From CAMDHY01 sp046156265 (GTDB lineage: Bacteria > Pseudomonadota > Alphaproteobacteria > Rhizobiales > Segnochrobactraceae), in the NCBI RefSeq assembly GCF_046156265.1, contig NZ_JAWDIR010000002.1:62001-126000 (forward strand): 64,000 bases of DNA. Direction: 5' to 3'. Below, one piece after another: positions 24,465-33,864 of the stretch. The position numbers and the translations under genes are program-made. The notes below the pieces were generated by a model. It saw only the letters and a program-made list of their open reading frames with translations, was not told where the DNA came from and made no database searches. Within the stretch, counting starts at the first letter, position 1; every line of letters starts with the position of its first letter.

Positions 24465-25250
24465 GTGCAAACGCGAACGCCACCGGACCCTCGGGGCCCC
24501 GCCCGGCTCGTCGTCTCCGGCGTCAGCAAGAGCTTCGGCGGCCTCTCGGTGCTGCGTTCGGCCTCGCTCGACTGCGGCGGTGGCGAGATCGTCGGGCTGA
24601 TCGGCCCGAACGGCGCCGGCAAGTCGACCCTGATCAACGCGATCTCCTCGCTGATGCCGGTGGACGAAGGCGAGGTGCGGCTCGGCGACCGCCGCATCAG
24701 CAACACGACCCCGCAGCTGTGCGCCTCCGCCGGCGTGGCCCGGACGTTCCAGAACATCAAGCTGTTCGCCCGCCTGACGGTGCGCCAGAACGTCGAGGTA
24801 GCCCTGACCAGTTGCCGGCGCGACCGCCCGGACCGCGCCGGTGCCATCGACGTCGACGCGCTGCTCGACGGTTTCGGGCTCCTCGCCATCGCCGACTGGA
24901 AGGCCGGCGCCCTTTCCTACGGCAACCAGCGGCGGCTCGAGATCGTCCGCGCGCTGGCACTCGGGCCGGACTTCCTGCTGCTCGACGAGCCAGCCGCCGG
25001 CATGAACGCGGTGGAGACGACGGCACTGATCGGTTCGGTGCAGCGCATCCGTGACGCCTTCGGCTGCGGGGTGATCGTCATCGACCACGACCTGCGCTTC
25101 ATCATGACCGTCTGCGAGCGGATCTACGTGCTCGACATGGGCGAGATCGTCGCCAGCGGCACCCCCGAAGAGGTGCGCCGCAACCCCCGCGTCATCGAGG
25201 TCTACATCGGCAACGAGCGCGCCAGGCGCCGACCGGCCACCGCTCACTAA
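24465..25250 (+). CDS. livG: Liv-type ABC transporter ATP-binding protein (LivG family), second system
   Basis: A 261-residue ATPase. Walker A GPNGAGKST and the LivG features VARTFQNIKLF, LSYGNQRRLEIVRALALG (in place of a full LSGGQ) and Walker B FLLLDEPAAGMNAVE are all visible, with switch VIDHDLRFIM. I prefer the GTG at 24465, which has GGGAGGGG 8 nt upstream; an ATG at 24423 would leave almost no leader after the operator. First gene of the regulated cluster. Unusually, the ATPase gene precedes the binding-protein gene. Confidence 0.85.
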   Translation: MQTRTPPDPRGPARLVVSGVSKSFGGLSVLRSASLDCGGGEIVGLIGPNGAGKSTLINAISSLMPVDEGEVRLGDRRISNTTPQLCASAGVARTFQNIKLFARLTVRQNVEVALTSCRRDRPDRAGAIDVDALLDGFGLLAIADWKAGALSYGNQRRLEIVRALALGPDFLLLDEPAAGMNAVETTALIGSVQRIRDAFGCGVIVIDHDLRFIMTVCERIYVLDMGEIVASGTPEEVRRNPRVIEVYIGNERARRRPATAH

Positions 25251-25295
25251 GACAAAAGCAAAAACCACAACCTCAACCAGAGAAGGGAACACGCT

Positions 25296-26455
25296 ATGGC
25301 ACTGGCTCAGAAGCTCATGGCCTGCAGCGGCGCGATCATCCTGGCCGCCACAGCACTGTCCACCGCGCACGCCGCCGATGAAGGCCTGACCATCGGCTAC
25401 GCCGCCGCCGTGACCGGCCCGCTCGCCCCCTATGACAGCCCCGACGGCGTCGCCTGCCGGGTCGACCAGATCAACGCCGCCGGCGGCATCCTCGGCAAGC
25501 CCGTCACGCTGATCGTCCGCGACACCAAGAGCGACCCGGTGACGGCCGCCAACGCCGCCCAGGAGCTCCTCGATCTCGGCGCCGACGTGCTGCTCGGGCC
25601 GCCGACCGACGACGGGCTGATCCCGATGGCGCAGCTCGCCCTCGGCCAGGGCGTGCCGGTGCTGTCGGTCGGCGCAACCCAGCCGGCCTTCCCGATGGCC
25701 TCCCCCGACAACGGCTACCTCGTGCCCTACGGCGACAACGCCGCGGCGGCGGCCGCCGCCGAGATCGCCTACGCAAACGGGCTGCGCAAGGCGATCCTGA
25801 TGATCGCCCACGACGTCGGCGCCTATTCGTCGATCACGCCGGAATACTTCGGCAAGGCGTTCGAGAAGCTCGGCGGCAAGGTGGTCGGACGGGTCAACTA
25901 CAACCACGGCCTCGCCGACTACACGGCGCAGGTGACGGAGATCAAGAACGCCAGTGATGCGCCCGACATGGTGTTCGCGGCGATCCTCGTGCCGGATGCC
26001 GGCGTGCTGGTGCGCACCATGAAGTCGTCGGGCCTCGAGCTGCCGGTCTACGGGACCGACGGCTTCGACGACCCGTCGTTCATCGAGGTCGCCGGCGACG
26101 GCGCTGCGCTCGCCACCTTCATCACCCACGGCTTTCCGTCGGAGGGCAGCAAGCTCGAGGCGTTCTACGCGGACTGCGAAAAGGCCGGCAAGAAAGTGCA
26201 GAACATCTTCTTCGGCCTCGGCGGCGAGGCGGTCGACATCGTCAAGGCGGCCACCGAGAAGGCCGGCTCGACGGACTCGGCGGCCATCAACGCGCAGATC
26301 CGCGAGTTGAGCGGCCTGGAAGGCATCACCACCGGCTCGATCACCTACAAGGACCAGAACGGCGTGCCGCTGAAGGAAGTCACCGTCATCCAGGTGAAGG
26401 ACGGCAAGTTCACGCCGGTCGGCAAGGTGGTTCCCGCCTGGGTTCCCGCCCCGTG

Positions 26456-26456
<1 letters not shown>
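25296..26456 (+). CDS. Liv-type ABC transporter solute-binding protein, second system
   Basis: A 386-residue periplasmic type I binding protein with a 27-residue signal peptide ending TAHAADEG. The mature opening LTIGYAAAVTGPLAPYDSPD and NAAGGILGKPVTLIVRDTKS are typical of the Liv family. GAAGGGAAC precedes the ATG. The 40 nt before it are rich in A and C and poor in G and T, unlike the surroundings. The ligand is unknown. Adjacent glutamine-synthetase-like, monooxygenase and DUF1116 genes suggest a nitrogenous compound. Confidence 0.9.
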
Positions 26457-27169
<713 letters not shown>

Positions 27170-27172
27170 CCC

Positions 27173-28075
27173 ATGTCGGCCGACTACATCCTCCAGCAGC
27201 TCTTCAATGCGCTGAGCGTCGGCGGCGAATACGCCCTGCTCGCGCTCGGGCTCGCCATCGTCTTCAGCGTCATGGGGCTCGTGAACTTCGCCCACGGCGA
27301 CCTCATCACCGTCGGCGGCTACGCGATGTTCCTCGCGGTGGCGATCGGCTTCGGCAATCCGCTGCTGGTGCTGCCGTGGGGCATCCTCGCAACCGTGCTG
27401 TTCGCACTGCTGCTCGAGCGTGTCGCCTTCAAGCCGGTGCGCAACGCCCCACCGACGACCGGCATGCTCACCGCCTTCGGCGTCTCCATCATCATCCAGA
27501 ACACCGCGTTGATCTTCATCGGCACGCGGCCGCAGGCGGTGCCGACGGCGGACTGGCTGACGCAGTCGATCCTGATCGGCTCCGTGCGCATTCCCGTCGT
27601 GCAGATCCTCGAGACGGCGGTGACGTTCATCGCCATCGCGGCGCTGGTCGTCCTCCTGCGCACGACGACGATCGGGCTCGCCATGCGCGCCGCCGCCAAG
27701 GACGTGATGGTGGTCCGCCTGATGGGCGTGAAGGCGAACCGGGTGATCCTGACGGCGTTCGCGATCTCCGGCTTCCTCGCCGGGCTCGCCGGCGTGTTCC
27801 TGCTCGCCCGCCGCGGGGCCGTCGACCCGTTCATGGGCTTCGCGCCGGTGCTGAAGGCCTTCGTCGCCGCGGTGCTCGGCGGCTTCGGCAGCCTGCCGGG
27901 GGCGGTGGTCGGCGGCTTCGCGCTGGGCTTTGCCGAGGTCGCCCTGCAGGCGACGCTGCCCTCGCACGTCGCCGGCTTCCGCGACGCCTTCGTCTTCCTG
28001 ATCGTCGGCGTCGTGCTGCTGATGCGCCCGCAGGGCTTCCTTGGCCAGAAGCCCGACTTCGGGGAGAAGTCATGA
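27173..28075 (+). CDS. livH: Liv-type ABC transporter permease (LivH family), second system
   Basis: A 300-residue polytopic protein. NALSVGGEYALLALGLAIVF at the N-terminus, VNFAHGDLITVGGYAMF (~40-56) and the coupling segment LMGVKANRVILTAFAISGFL (~183-202) identify LivH. It overlaps the next permease gene by 4 nt (ATGA), so the two permeases are translationally coupled. Confidence 0.92.
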   Translation: MSADYILQQLFNALSVGGEYALLALGLAIVFSVMGLVNFAHGDLITVGGYAMFLAVAIGFGNPLLVLPWGILATVLFALLLERVAFKPVRNAPPTTGMLTAFGVSIIIQNTALIFIGTRPQAVPTADWLTQSILIGSVRIPVVQILETAVTFIAIAALVVLLRTTTIGLAMRAAAKDVMVVRLMGVKANRVILTAFAISGFLAGLAGVFLLARRGAVDPFMGFAPVLKAFVAAVLGGFGSLPGAVVGGFALGFAEVALQATLPSHVAGFRDAFVFLIVGVVLLMRPQGFLGQKPDFGEKS

Positions 28076-29130
28076 GGCTTCCCGTTCAGTCCCTCGCCGG
28101 CGCGGCAGTGCTCGCCGTCGTCGTCGCCGCCATCGGTCTCGGGGCCCAGGCGTTCGCCGAGCCCTACTACCAGCGGCTCACCTTCACCTTCCTGGTCAAC
28201 CTGATCGCGGTGATCGGGCTGCAGGTGTTCATGGGCAACTCCAACGTCACCAACCTCGGCCACGTCTCCTTCATGGGCATCGGCGCCTATGTCGTGGCGA
28301 TCCTGGCAGCGCCTGTGGCGATCAAGCAGTCGGCGCTGGCGACGGCGCCGTTCGGCCTCGGGACGATCAGCCTCGCCGTCCCGGTCGCCGTCGTCGCGGC
28401 CCTTGTGGTGACGCTGGCGATCGCCTTCCTCGTCGGCCTGATGCTGGTGCGCCAGACCGGTATCCCGGCGACGATCGCGACGCTGGCGCTCCTCGTCATC
28501 GTCCACGTCGTGCTGCTCAACTGGGTGGACCTGACGCGCGGGCCGCGCGCCTTCTACGGCATCCCGATCAAGGCGACGCTCGGCTGGGCCACCGTCTGCG
28601 CCATCGGCGCCATCGTCATCGCGCGGCTGTTCCGCGACAGCCGCTGGGGGCTGCAGTTGCGGGCCTCCAGCGAGAACGTCGCGGCGGCGAGCGCGATGGG
28701 CGTGCGGATCCGACGCCTGCGGCTCGCGGCGTGGATGCTGAGCGCGCTGCTTATGGGCGTGGCGGGCGTGCTGTTCGCTCTGTTCGTCGGCACGATCAGC
28801 CCGAAGAGCTTCTATTTCGATCTCACCTTCCTGACGCTCGCCATGCTGATCCTCGGCGGCACCCGCTCGGTCACCGGCGCGGTCGTCGGGGCGATCGTCG
28901 TGACGCTCGGCTTCGAGACGATGCGCTTCCTGGAAAACGGGCCGGAGCTGCTGTCCTTCAAGTTGCCGCAGATGTTCGGGCTGACCGGCTTCTTCCTCGG
29001 CGCCGTCATCGTGCTGTTCATGGCGCTGAGGCCGGAAGGCCTCGTCGGCGACGACGAGGTCGACGAAATCTGGCGCCGGCGCCAGCGGCGCCTCTCGCCC
29101 GCCCTCAAAGCCAGCCTCGAGGCCGACTAG
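28072..29130 (+). CDS. livM: Liv-type ABC transporter permease (LivM family), second system
   Basis: A 352-residue polytopic protein. VFMGNSNVTNLGHVSFMGIG (~53-72) is the LivM signature region. The coupling segment SAMGVRIRRLRLAAWMLSAL is at ~204-223. The cytoplasmic tail is charged (DEIWRRRQRRLSPALKASLE) and longer than in the first system. It is followed after 1 nt by a Cys-rich protein gene of unknown function, implying one operon. Confidence 0.92.
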   Translation: MRLPVQSLAGAAVLAVVVAAIGLGAQAFAEPYYQRLTFTFLVNLIAVIGLQVFMGNSNVTNLGHVSFMGIGAYVVAILAAPVAIKQSALATAPFGLGTISLAVPVAVVAALVVTLAIAFLVGLMLVRQTGIPATIATLALLVIVHVVLLNWVDLTRGPRAFYGIPIKATLGWATVCAIGAIVIARLFRDSRWGLQLRASSENVAAASAMGVRIRRLRLAAWMLSALLMGVAGVLFALFVGTISPKSFYFDLTFLTLAMLILGGTRSVTGAVVGAIVVTLGFETMRFLENGPELLSFKLPQMFGLTGFFLGAVIVLFMALRPEGLVGDDEVDEIWRRRQRRLSPALKASLEAD

Positions 29131-29131
29131 A

Positions 29132-30238
29132 ATGACCGCCGTGCCGCCGGACGCCGCATCGCGTCCCTCCCCGCCGCTCGTCGAGCATCCGCTGATGGGC
29201 TACGCGATCCGCCCGGGGTCGTTTCACGACCACCAGACCTCCACCTACACCCTCGCCGAGACGGCGGTGCGAGAGGGCCGGTTCGCCGATGCCGCGGACC
29301 TTGGCCGCTATACCGTGCGCGAAGCCGTCGAGGCGCACGAGCTCTACCGCGACTGGATCGCCGAGATCCCCGTCTACCTGCGCCGGCACGGCCTGCCCGA
29401 GGCCGAGATCGCGGCCGAGTGCGCCCGCGTCGAGGCGCTGGTGGCGCTGCCGGGCGGGCGGCGTTTCGACCCGGAAGCCGGCTGGGCGGCCTATCTGGCC
29501 GGCATCGAGGCGTTCGCCACCGCCTGCGCCGCCGGCCGCAGCGACATCGCCCTCGCCTTCCTGGAGGGCGCCCGCGAAATCTGGCGCGACACCCACGACC
29601 GCAAGTGCGACTGGGTCTACGGCCTGCTCGACGTCGCCGCCCGCCGCCTCGGCGAAGGCTGCATCGGCGACCTCTGGGACGTGCTGATGGCGCCGATGTA
29701 CGAGTACTACGGCCGCTACGACGTCGACGTGCACCCGTGGCCGCGCTCGTTCGAGCTGTTGATGCAGATCGCGCTCGAGGCACTGCGCGGGCATCTGAGC
29801 GGCCCCGGCCGGCGCGGCGACATCGAGGTTTTCGAGGAGCCAGACCGCTGGGGCATGCGCTTCGACCCCTGCGGCTCCGGCGGGCGCACCTACCGCGACG
29901 ACCCGGAGGCCGGCGTCGGCCCGCGCATGGAGCCGCCGTTCAACTACGCCGTGACCACGGAAGAGCACGACTGGGCGTGGAACAAGAAGGGCGTCTGCCT
30001 CTACTGTGCCCACTGCTGCGAGCTGATGGAGCGGGTCCCGATCAAGAAGTTCGGCTACCCTGCCCGTGTCGTCGATCCGCCGACCTGGCCGGAGGGGCGC
30101 GCCGGCCAGAAATGCACGTGGTACGTCTACAAGGACCCGTCGCTGGTGCCCGACGAGATCTACCGGCGCGTCGGCGAGAGGAAGCCGGCGGTGCTCGGCG
30201 GCCGCGCGCGCGCCACTGCTGCCGGAGGCGAAGCGTGA
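29132..30238 (+). CDS. unrecognised Cys-rich protein of the 15-kb catabolic regulon
   Basis: A 368-residue soluble protein I do not recognise. There is no signal peptide. Residues ~30-240 look alpha-helical (ETAVREGRFADAADLGRYTV; HDRKCDWVYGLLDVAARRLG; MAPMYEYYGRYDVDVHPWPR). The C-terminal third carries metal-site-like cysteines: FDPCGSGGR (~249-257), CLYCAHCCELMERVPIKKFG (~289-308) and QKCTWYVYK, plus His residues (HDW). The CxxCxxCC pattern with a later Cys suggests a Zn or Fe-S site. Wedged by 1 nt after livM and 25 nt before a glutamine-synthetase-like gene, it must belong to the same pathway. It could be an enzyme or an assembly factor. Its function is unknown. Confidence 0.75.
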   Translation: MTAVPPDAASRPSPPLVEHPLMGYAIRPGSFHDHQTSTYTLAETAVREGRFADAADLGRYTVREAVEAHELYRDWIAEIPVYLRRHGLPEAEIAAECARVEALVALPGGRRFDPEAGWAAYLAGIEAFATACAAGRSDIALAFLEGAREIWRDTHDRKCDWVYGLLDVAARRLGEGCIGDLWDVLMAPMYEYYGRYDVDVHPWPRSFELLMQIALEALRGHLSGPGRRGDIEVFEEPDRWGMRFDPCGSGGRTYRDDPEAGVGPRMEPPFNYAVTTEEHDWAWNKKGVCLYCAHCCELMERVPIKKFGYPARVVDPPTWPEGRAGQKCTWYVYKDPSLVPDEIYRRVGERKPAVLGGRARATAAGGEA

Positions 30239-30263
30239 TGGGGGTCATGCGGTGGGGGAGCGC

Positions 30264-31619
30264 ATGAGCGGAAGTGCCGTCGATCTCGACCGGCTCACGG
30301 AGCTCGGCGTCGAGACCGTGCAGATGGAGACGCCCGACCTCGACGGCGTCCTGCGCGGAAAATTTCTCGCAGCCGAGAAGGTCGGAGCCGGAGCGCGCAG
30401 CGCCTTCTGCACGATCCTCTATCAGCTGACCTCGGTCGACGACGTCTGGGTGTCCCGGCACTCCTCCTTCGACAACGGCTTTCCCGACATGGTCGCCGTG
30501 CCGGACCCGACGACGGCCATCCGCTGGCCGTGGCAGGCGGATACCGCCGCCGTGATCTTCGACATGCACTATCCCGACGGCGCGCCGTTCCCGCTCGCAC
30601 CGCGCAACGTGCTGAAGCGGACGATCGCCCGCTTCGCCGAAACCGGCTTCGAGCCGAAGTTCGGCATCGAGTTCGAGGCGTTCGTCATGCACGCCGACCG
30701 GGACCTGATGGCGGCGGGACGGCATCACGAGATGCGACCGCTCGGCCGCATGCACAACGCCTACCGGCTGAACGAGACGGACGAGGCGCGCAGCCTCGGC
30801 GCCGAGTTCATGCGCCGCATGCGCGGCGTCGGCATCCCGGTCGAGGCCTTCCATACCGAGCTCGGCTACGGGGCGGTGGAGTTCGCGCTCGCGCCCACCG
30901 CACCCCTCGCCGCCGCCGACAACGCGACGCGCGCCAAGACCTACTTCCGCAAGCTCTGCGCCGAGCGCGGCCTCGCCGCGACGTTCATGGCGAAGTGGAA
31001 GGTCGGCGAATCCGGCGCCGGCGGCCACGTCCACCAGAGCGCCTGGAAGGATGGCGCGAACGCCTTCCACGACGCCGCAACGGGCGACCTCTCGGCGACA
31101 GCGCTCGCCTATGCGGCCGGGCTTCTCGCCACCATGCCCGATCTCGCGGTGGTGTTCCGGCCCAACATCAACTCCTACCGCCGCTTTGACCACACGGCGT
31201 GGTCGCCGGAGAACGCCTCCTGGGGCTTCGACAACCGCAGCGCCGCGCTGCGCGCCGTGCGGATGCCGTCGCCGAAGGCGTTCCGCTTCGAGCACCGCGT
31301 GCCCGGCGCCGACGCCAACGTCTATCTCACCCTCGCCGCCATGCTGGCGGGCGGCCACCACGGGCTGACGACCGGGCTGACGCCGCCGCCGGCCGCCGCC
31401 GGCAACGCCATGCACGAGGCCCAGTGTGCCGGCCTGCCGCGGACGCTGCCGGAGGCGACCACGCTGTTCCGCCAGTCGGCGCTCGCGAAGGACTATCTCG
31501 GCGAGGACTTCGTCGAGCACTATGCCGCCTCGCGCGACGTCGAATGGCAGCACTGGCTCGCCTTCCAGGCCGAGCAGGTGACGGCCTTCGAGTTCCGCCG
31601 CTACTTCGACACCCTCTGA
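30264..31619 (+). CDS. glutamine synthetase family protein (gamma-glutamyl-amine ligase-like), copy 1
   Basis: A 451-residue class-III-like glutamine-synthetase-family ligase. The catalytic-domain signatures are GIEFEAFVMHADRD (~133-146; metal-binding Glu pair), TELGYGAVEFAL, the ATP/ammonium-region AGGHVHQSAWKDG (~252-264), NINSYRRFDHTAWSPENASW (~301-320) and RFEHRVPGADANVYLTLAAM. Family members without a nitrogen-assimilation context often glutamylate amines or anilines rather than ammonia. GGGGGAG precedes the ATG at 30264. It is followed by a second, more distant paralogue after 12 nt, which argues against ordinary glutamine synthesis. Confidence 0.85.
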   Translation: MSGSAVDLDRLTELGVETVQMETPDLDGVLRGKFLAAEKVGAGARSAFCTILYQLTSVDDVWVSRHSSFDNGFPDMVAVPDPTTAIRWPWQADTAAVIFDMHYPDGAPFPLAPRNVLKRTIARFAETGFEPKFGIEFEAFVMHADRDLMAAGRHHEMRPLGRMHNAYRLNETDEARSLGAEFMRRMRGVGIPVEAFHTELGYGAVEFALAPTAPLAAADNATRAKTYFRKLCAERGLAATFMAKWKVGESGAGGHVHQSAWKDGANAFHDAATGDLSATALAYAAGLLATMPDLAVVFRPNINSYRRFDHTAWSPENASWGFDNRSAALRAVRMPSPKAFRFEHRVPGADANVYLTLAAMLAGGHHGLTTGLTPPPAAAGNAMHEAQCAGLPRTLPEATTLFRQSALAKDYLGEDFVEHYAASRDVEWQHWLAFQAEQVTAFEFRRYFDTL

Positions 31620-31631
31620 GTACCCTTCCGC

Positions 31632-33002
31632 ATGAGCACCCTCCTCACCGTCGACGACCTGAAGAGCCGCATCGCGGCGGGCGAGATCGCCACCGTCATC
31701 TGCGCCATGCCGGACCTGTGGGGGCGGCTCGTCGGCAAGCGGCTGACGGCGAAGAACTTCCTCTCCGCCGCGCTCGGCTCCGAGGGCGTGCATGCCTCGG
31801 TCTATCTGTTCTGCGTCGACATGGACATGGACCCCCGCCCCGGATACGCGCTGACCGGCTGGGACAAGGGCTTCCAGGATTGCGTGCTGAGGCCGGACCT
31901 CGCCACCATCCGCGTGCTGCCGTGGGTGCCGAAGACGGCCTTCGTTCTGTGCGATGCCGTCGACCACGACGGCACCGAGATGGCGGTGGCGCCGCGCACC
32001 ATCCTGAAGCGCCAGCTCGCCCGCGCCGCAGCCCTTGGCCTGTCGTTCAAGTGCGCGAGCGAACTCGAGTTCTTCGTCTTCCGCGACAGCTACGACGAGG
32101 CCTGGGAGAAGCGCTATCGCGGCCTCAAGCCGACGTCACGCTACCGCGCCGACTACCACATGCTGCAGTCGACCCGCGACGAGCCGCTGATCGGCGAGAT
32201 GCGCGAGATGATGGAAGCCGCCGGCATCGAGGTCGAGAACGCCAAGACCGAGTGGGGCCTCGGCCAGCAGGAGATCGCGCTGCGCTACGCCGATGCGCTG
32301 GAGATGGCCGACCGCCACCTCCTCTACAAGAACTGGGTGAAGGAGATCATCAGCCAGCACGGGCTGTCGGCCACCTTCATGGCCAAGCCCTTCATCGACG
32401 AGATCGGCTCGTCCTGCCACGTCCACGTCAGCCTGTGGGGCACGGACGGCAAGCCGGCGAGCTTCGACGCCTCGACCGACAGCCACATGGCGCCGCGCTT
32501 CGGCTCGTTCGTCGCCGGCATGATCGCCGGCGGGCGCGATTACGCCATGCTGTTCGCGCCGACGATCAATTCCTACAAGCGCTTCCGGAAGGAATCCTTC
32601 GCCCCTGTGCAGCTCGTCTGCGGCGGCGACAACCGCACCTGCGGCTTCCGCCTCGTCGGCCACGGACCGAGCTTCCGGGTGGAATCGCGCATCCCCGGCG
32701 CCGACGCCAACCCCTATCTGATGCTCGCCGGCATCCTGGCGAGCGGCCTCGACGGCATCGAGGCGGGCCTGCCGACGCCTGAGATCTACGAGGCGAACGC
32801 CTATCTCGATGGCTCGCTGCCGCGGGTGCCACCGACACTGCGCGACGCCGTGGACCTGTTCGCCGGAAGCGACGCGGCGAAGGCGTCGTTCGGCGACGTC
32901 ACGCACGCCCACCTCCTGCACTTTGCCCGCCAGGAGGTGGAGGCGTTCGAGCAGGAGACCGTCACCGACTGGGAGATGATGCGCTACTTCGAGCGCATCT
33001 GA
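31632..33002 (+). CDS. glutamine synthetase family protein, copy 2
   Basis: A 456-residue glutamine-synthetase-family ligase. Landmarks are CASELEFFVFRDSYDEAW (~140-157), TEWGLGQQEIALRYADALE (~206-224), SSCHVHVSLWGTDGKPASFD (~258-277), TINSYKRFRKESFAPVQLVC and RVESRIPGADANPYLMLAGI. All metal-ligand glutamates and the NSYKR loop are present, so it is probably active. It is clearly diverged from copy 1, so the two may act on different substrates or form a hetero-oligomer. Part of the same operon, judging by the spacing. Confidence 0.87.
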   Translation: MSTLLTVDDLKSRIAAGEIATVICAMPDLWGRLVGKRLTAKNFLSAALGSEGVHASVYLFCVDMDMDPRPGYALTGWDKGFQDCVLRPDLATIRVLPWVPKTAFVLCDAVDHDGTEMAVAPRTILKRQLARAAALGLSFKCASELEFFVFRDSYDEAWEKRYRGLKPTSRYRADYHMLQSTRDEPLIGEMREMMEAAGIEVENAKTEWGLGQQEIALRYADALEMADRHLLYKNWVKEIISQHGLSATFMAKPFIDEIGSSCHVHVSLWGTDGKPASFDASTDSHMAPRFGSFVAGMIAGGRDYAMLFAPTINSYKRFRKESFAPVQLVCGGDNRTCGFRLVGHGPSFRVESRIPGADANPYLMLAGILASGLDGIEAGLPTPEIYEANAYLDGSLPRVPPTLRDAVDLFAGSDAAKASFGDVTHAHLLHFARQEVEAFEQETVTDWEMMRYFERI

Positions 33003-33049
33003 CGACCGGCGGCACGGCCGCCGGAAGCCTTTGCGCGCCCGCGGCCAAT

Positions 33050-33068
33050 TGGGCCAAAGCTCGGACCA
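33050..33068. promoter_or_regulatory. degenerate copy of the FadR/GntR-type operator
   Basis: TGGGCC-N7-GGACCA. The 7-bp spacer matches the two good sites at 24391 and 36099, and 9 of the 12 arm positions agree. It lies in the 97-bp gap between the second GS-like gene and the SDR gene at 33100, so there may be an internal regulated promoter. Weak by itself; supported by the company it keeps. Confidence 0.35.
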
Positions 33069-33099
33069 CTGACATTCACGGACTTCGAGGAGACTGCAG

Positions 33100-33864
33100 G
33101 TGAGCGACAAGCGGACGGTGTTGGTGACGGGCGGCGTCGGCGGGATCGGCTCGGCGATCTACCGGCGGCTCGCCGGCGAGGGCTGGCGCGTGGTGGCCGC
33201 CGACATGGCCGTCGATCCGGGCCGGAACGGCACCCCCGTCGACGGCGGCCTGGCCGATGTGCTGGTGCACCATCTCGACGTGCGCGATCCGGCGAGCGTC
33301 GATGCCTGCGTGGCAGCGGCGGTGACGCTCGCCGGCGGTCCCCTCGCCGGCGTCGTCAACTGCCACGGCATCGTCCGCTACACGCCGATCGACGCCGTCA
33401 AGGACGAGGACATGGACGCCGTCTGGCAGGTCAACGTCGCGGGTTCCGCCCGGGTCTGCCGCGCCGCCGACGCCCACCTCGCCCCCGGCGCCTCGGTGGT
33501 CAACATCTCCAGCGTGACCGGCTCGCTCGGCCGGCTACCCGGCGCCTCGATGTACGGGGCGTCGAAGGCGGGGCTGGAGGCGTTCACGCGCTATCTCTCC
33601 TGCGAGCTCGCGCCCCGCGGCATCCGCGTCAACGCCATCGCGCCGGGGTTCATCCTGGCTCTGCCGCTCAGCCCGTCGATGCGTGCCATCGGCTGGGGCG
33701 GCAGCGAGGAACAGGTGGTCGCCCGCCTCAAGCAGGAAATCCCCCTCGGCCGCTTCGGCACCTGCGAGGAGATCGCTGACGCGGTCGAGTTCCTGCTGTC
33801 CGACCGCGCCTCCTACGTCACCGGTACGACCTTGTTCGTCGATGGCGGGGTGACGGCGCGATGA
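33100..33864 (+). CDS. SDR family oxidoreductase of the catabolic regulon
   Basis: A 254-residue classical short-chain dehydrogenase. TGGVGGIG is at ~10-17, VNCHG at the NNAG position (~86-90), the active-site Ser in NISSVTGSLG (~134-143) and YGASK at ~150-154. VAADMA after beta-2 suggests NAD. Starts at GTG 33100 with CGAGGAG upstream. Its end overlaps the DUF1116 gene as ATGA, so the two are translationally coupled and may catalyse successive steps. Substrate unknown. Confidence 0.87.
   Translation: MSDKRTVLVTGGVGGIGSAIYRRLAGEGWRVVAADMAVDPGRNGTPVDGGLADVLVHHLDVRDPASVDACVAAAVTLAGGPLAGVVNCHGIVRYTPIDAVKDEDMDAVWQVNVAGSARVCRAADAHLAPGASVVNISSVTGSLGRLPGASMYGASKAGLEAFTRYLSCELAPRGIRVNAIAPGFILALPLSPSMRAIGWGGSEEQVVARLKQEIPLGRFGTCEEIADAVEFLLSDRASYVTGTTLFVDGGVTAR

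Noticed and set aside
27319..28506. A 395-residue minus-strand frame opposite the second permease genes
   Set aside because: It is a shadow of the LivH/LivM reading frames, with Asp/Arg/His-rich low-complexity text.
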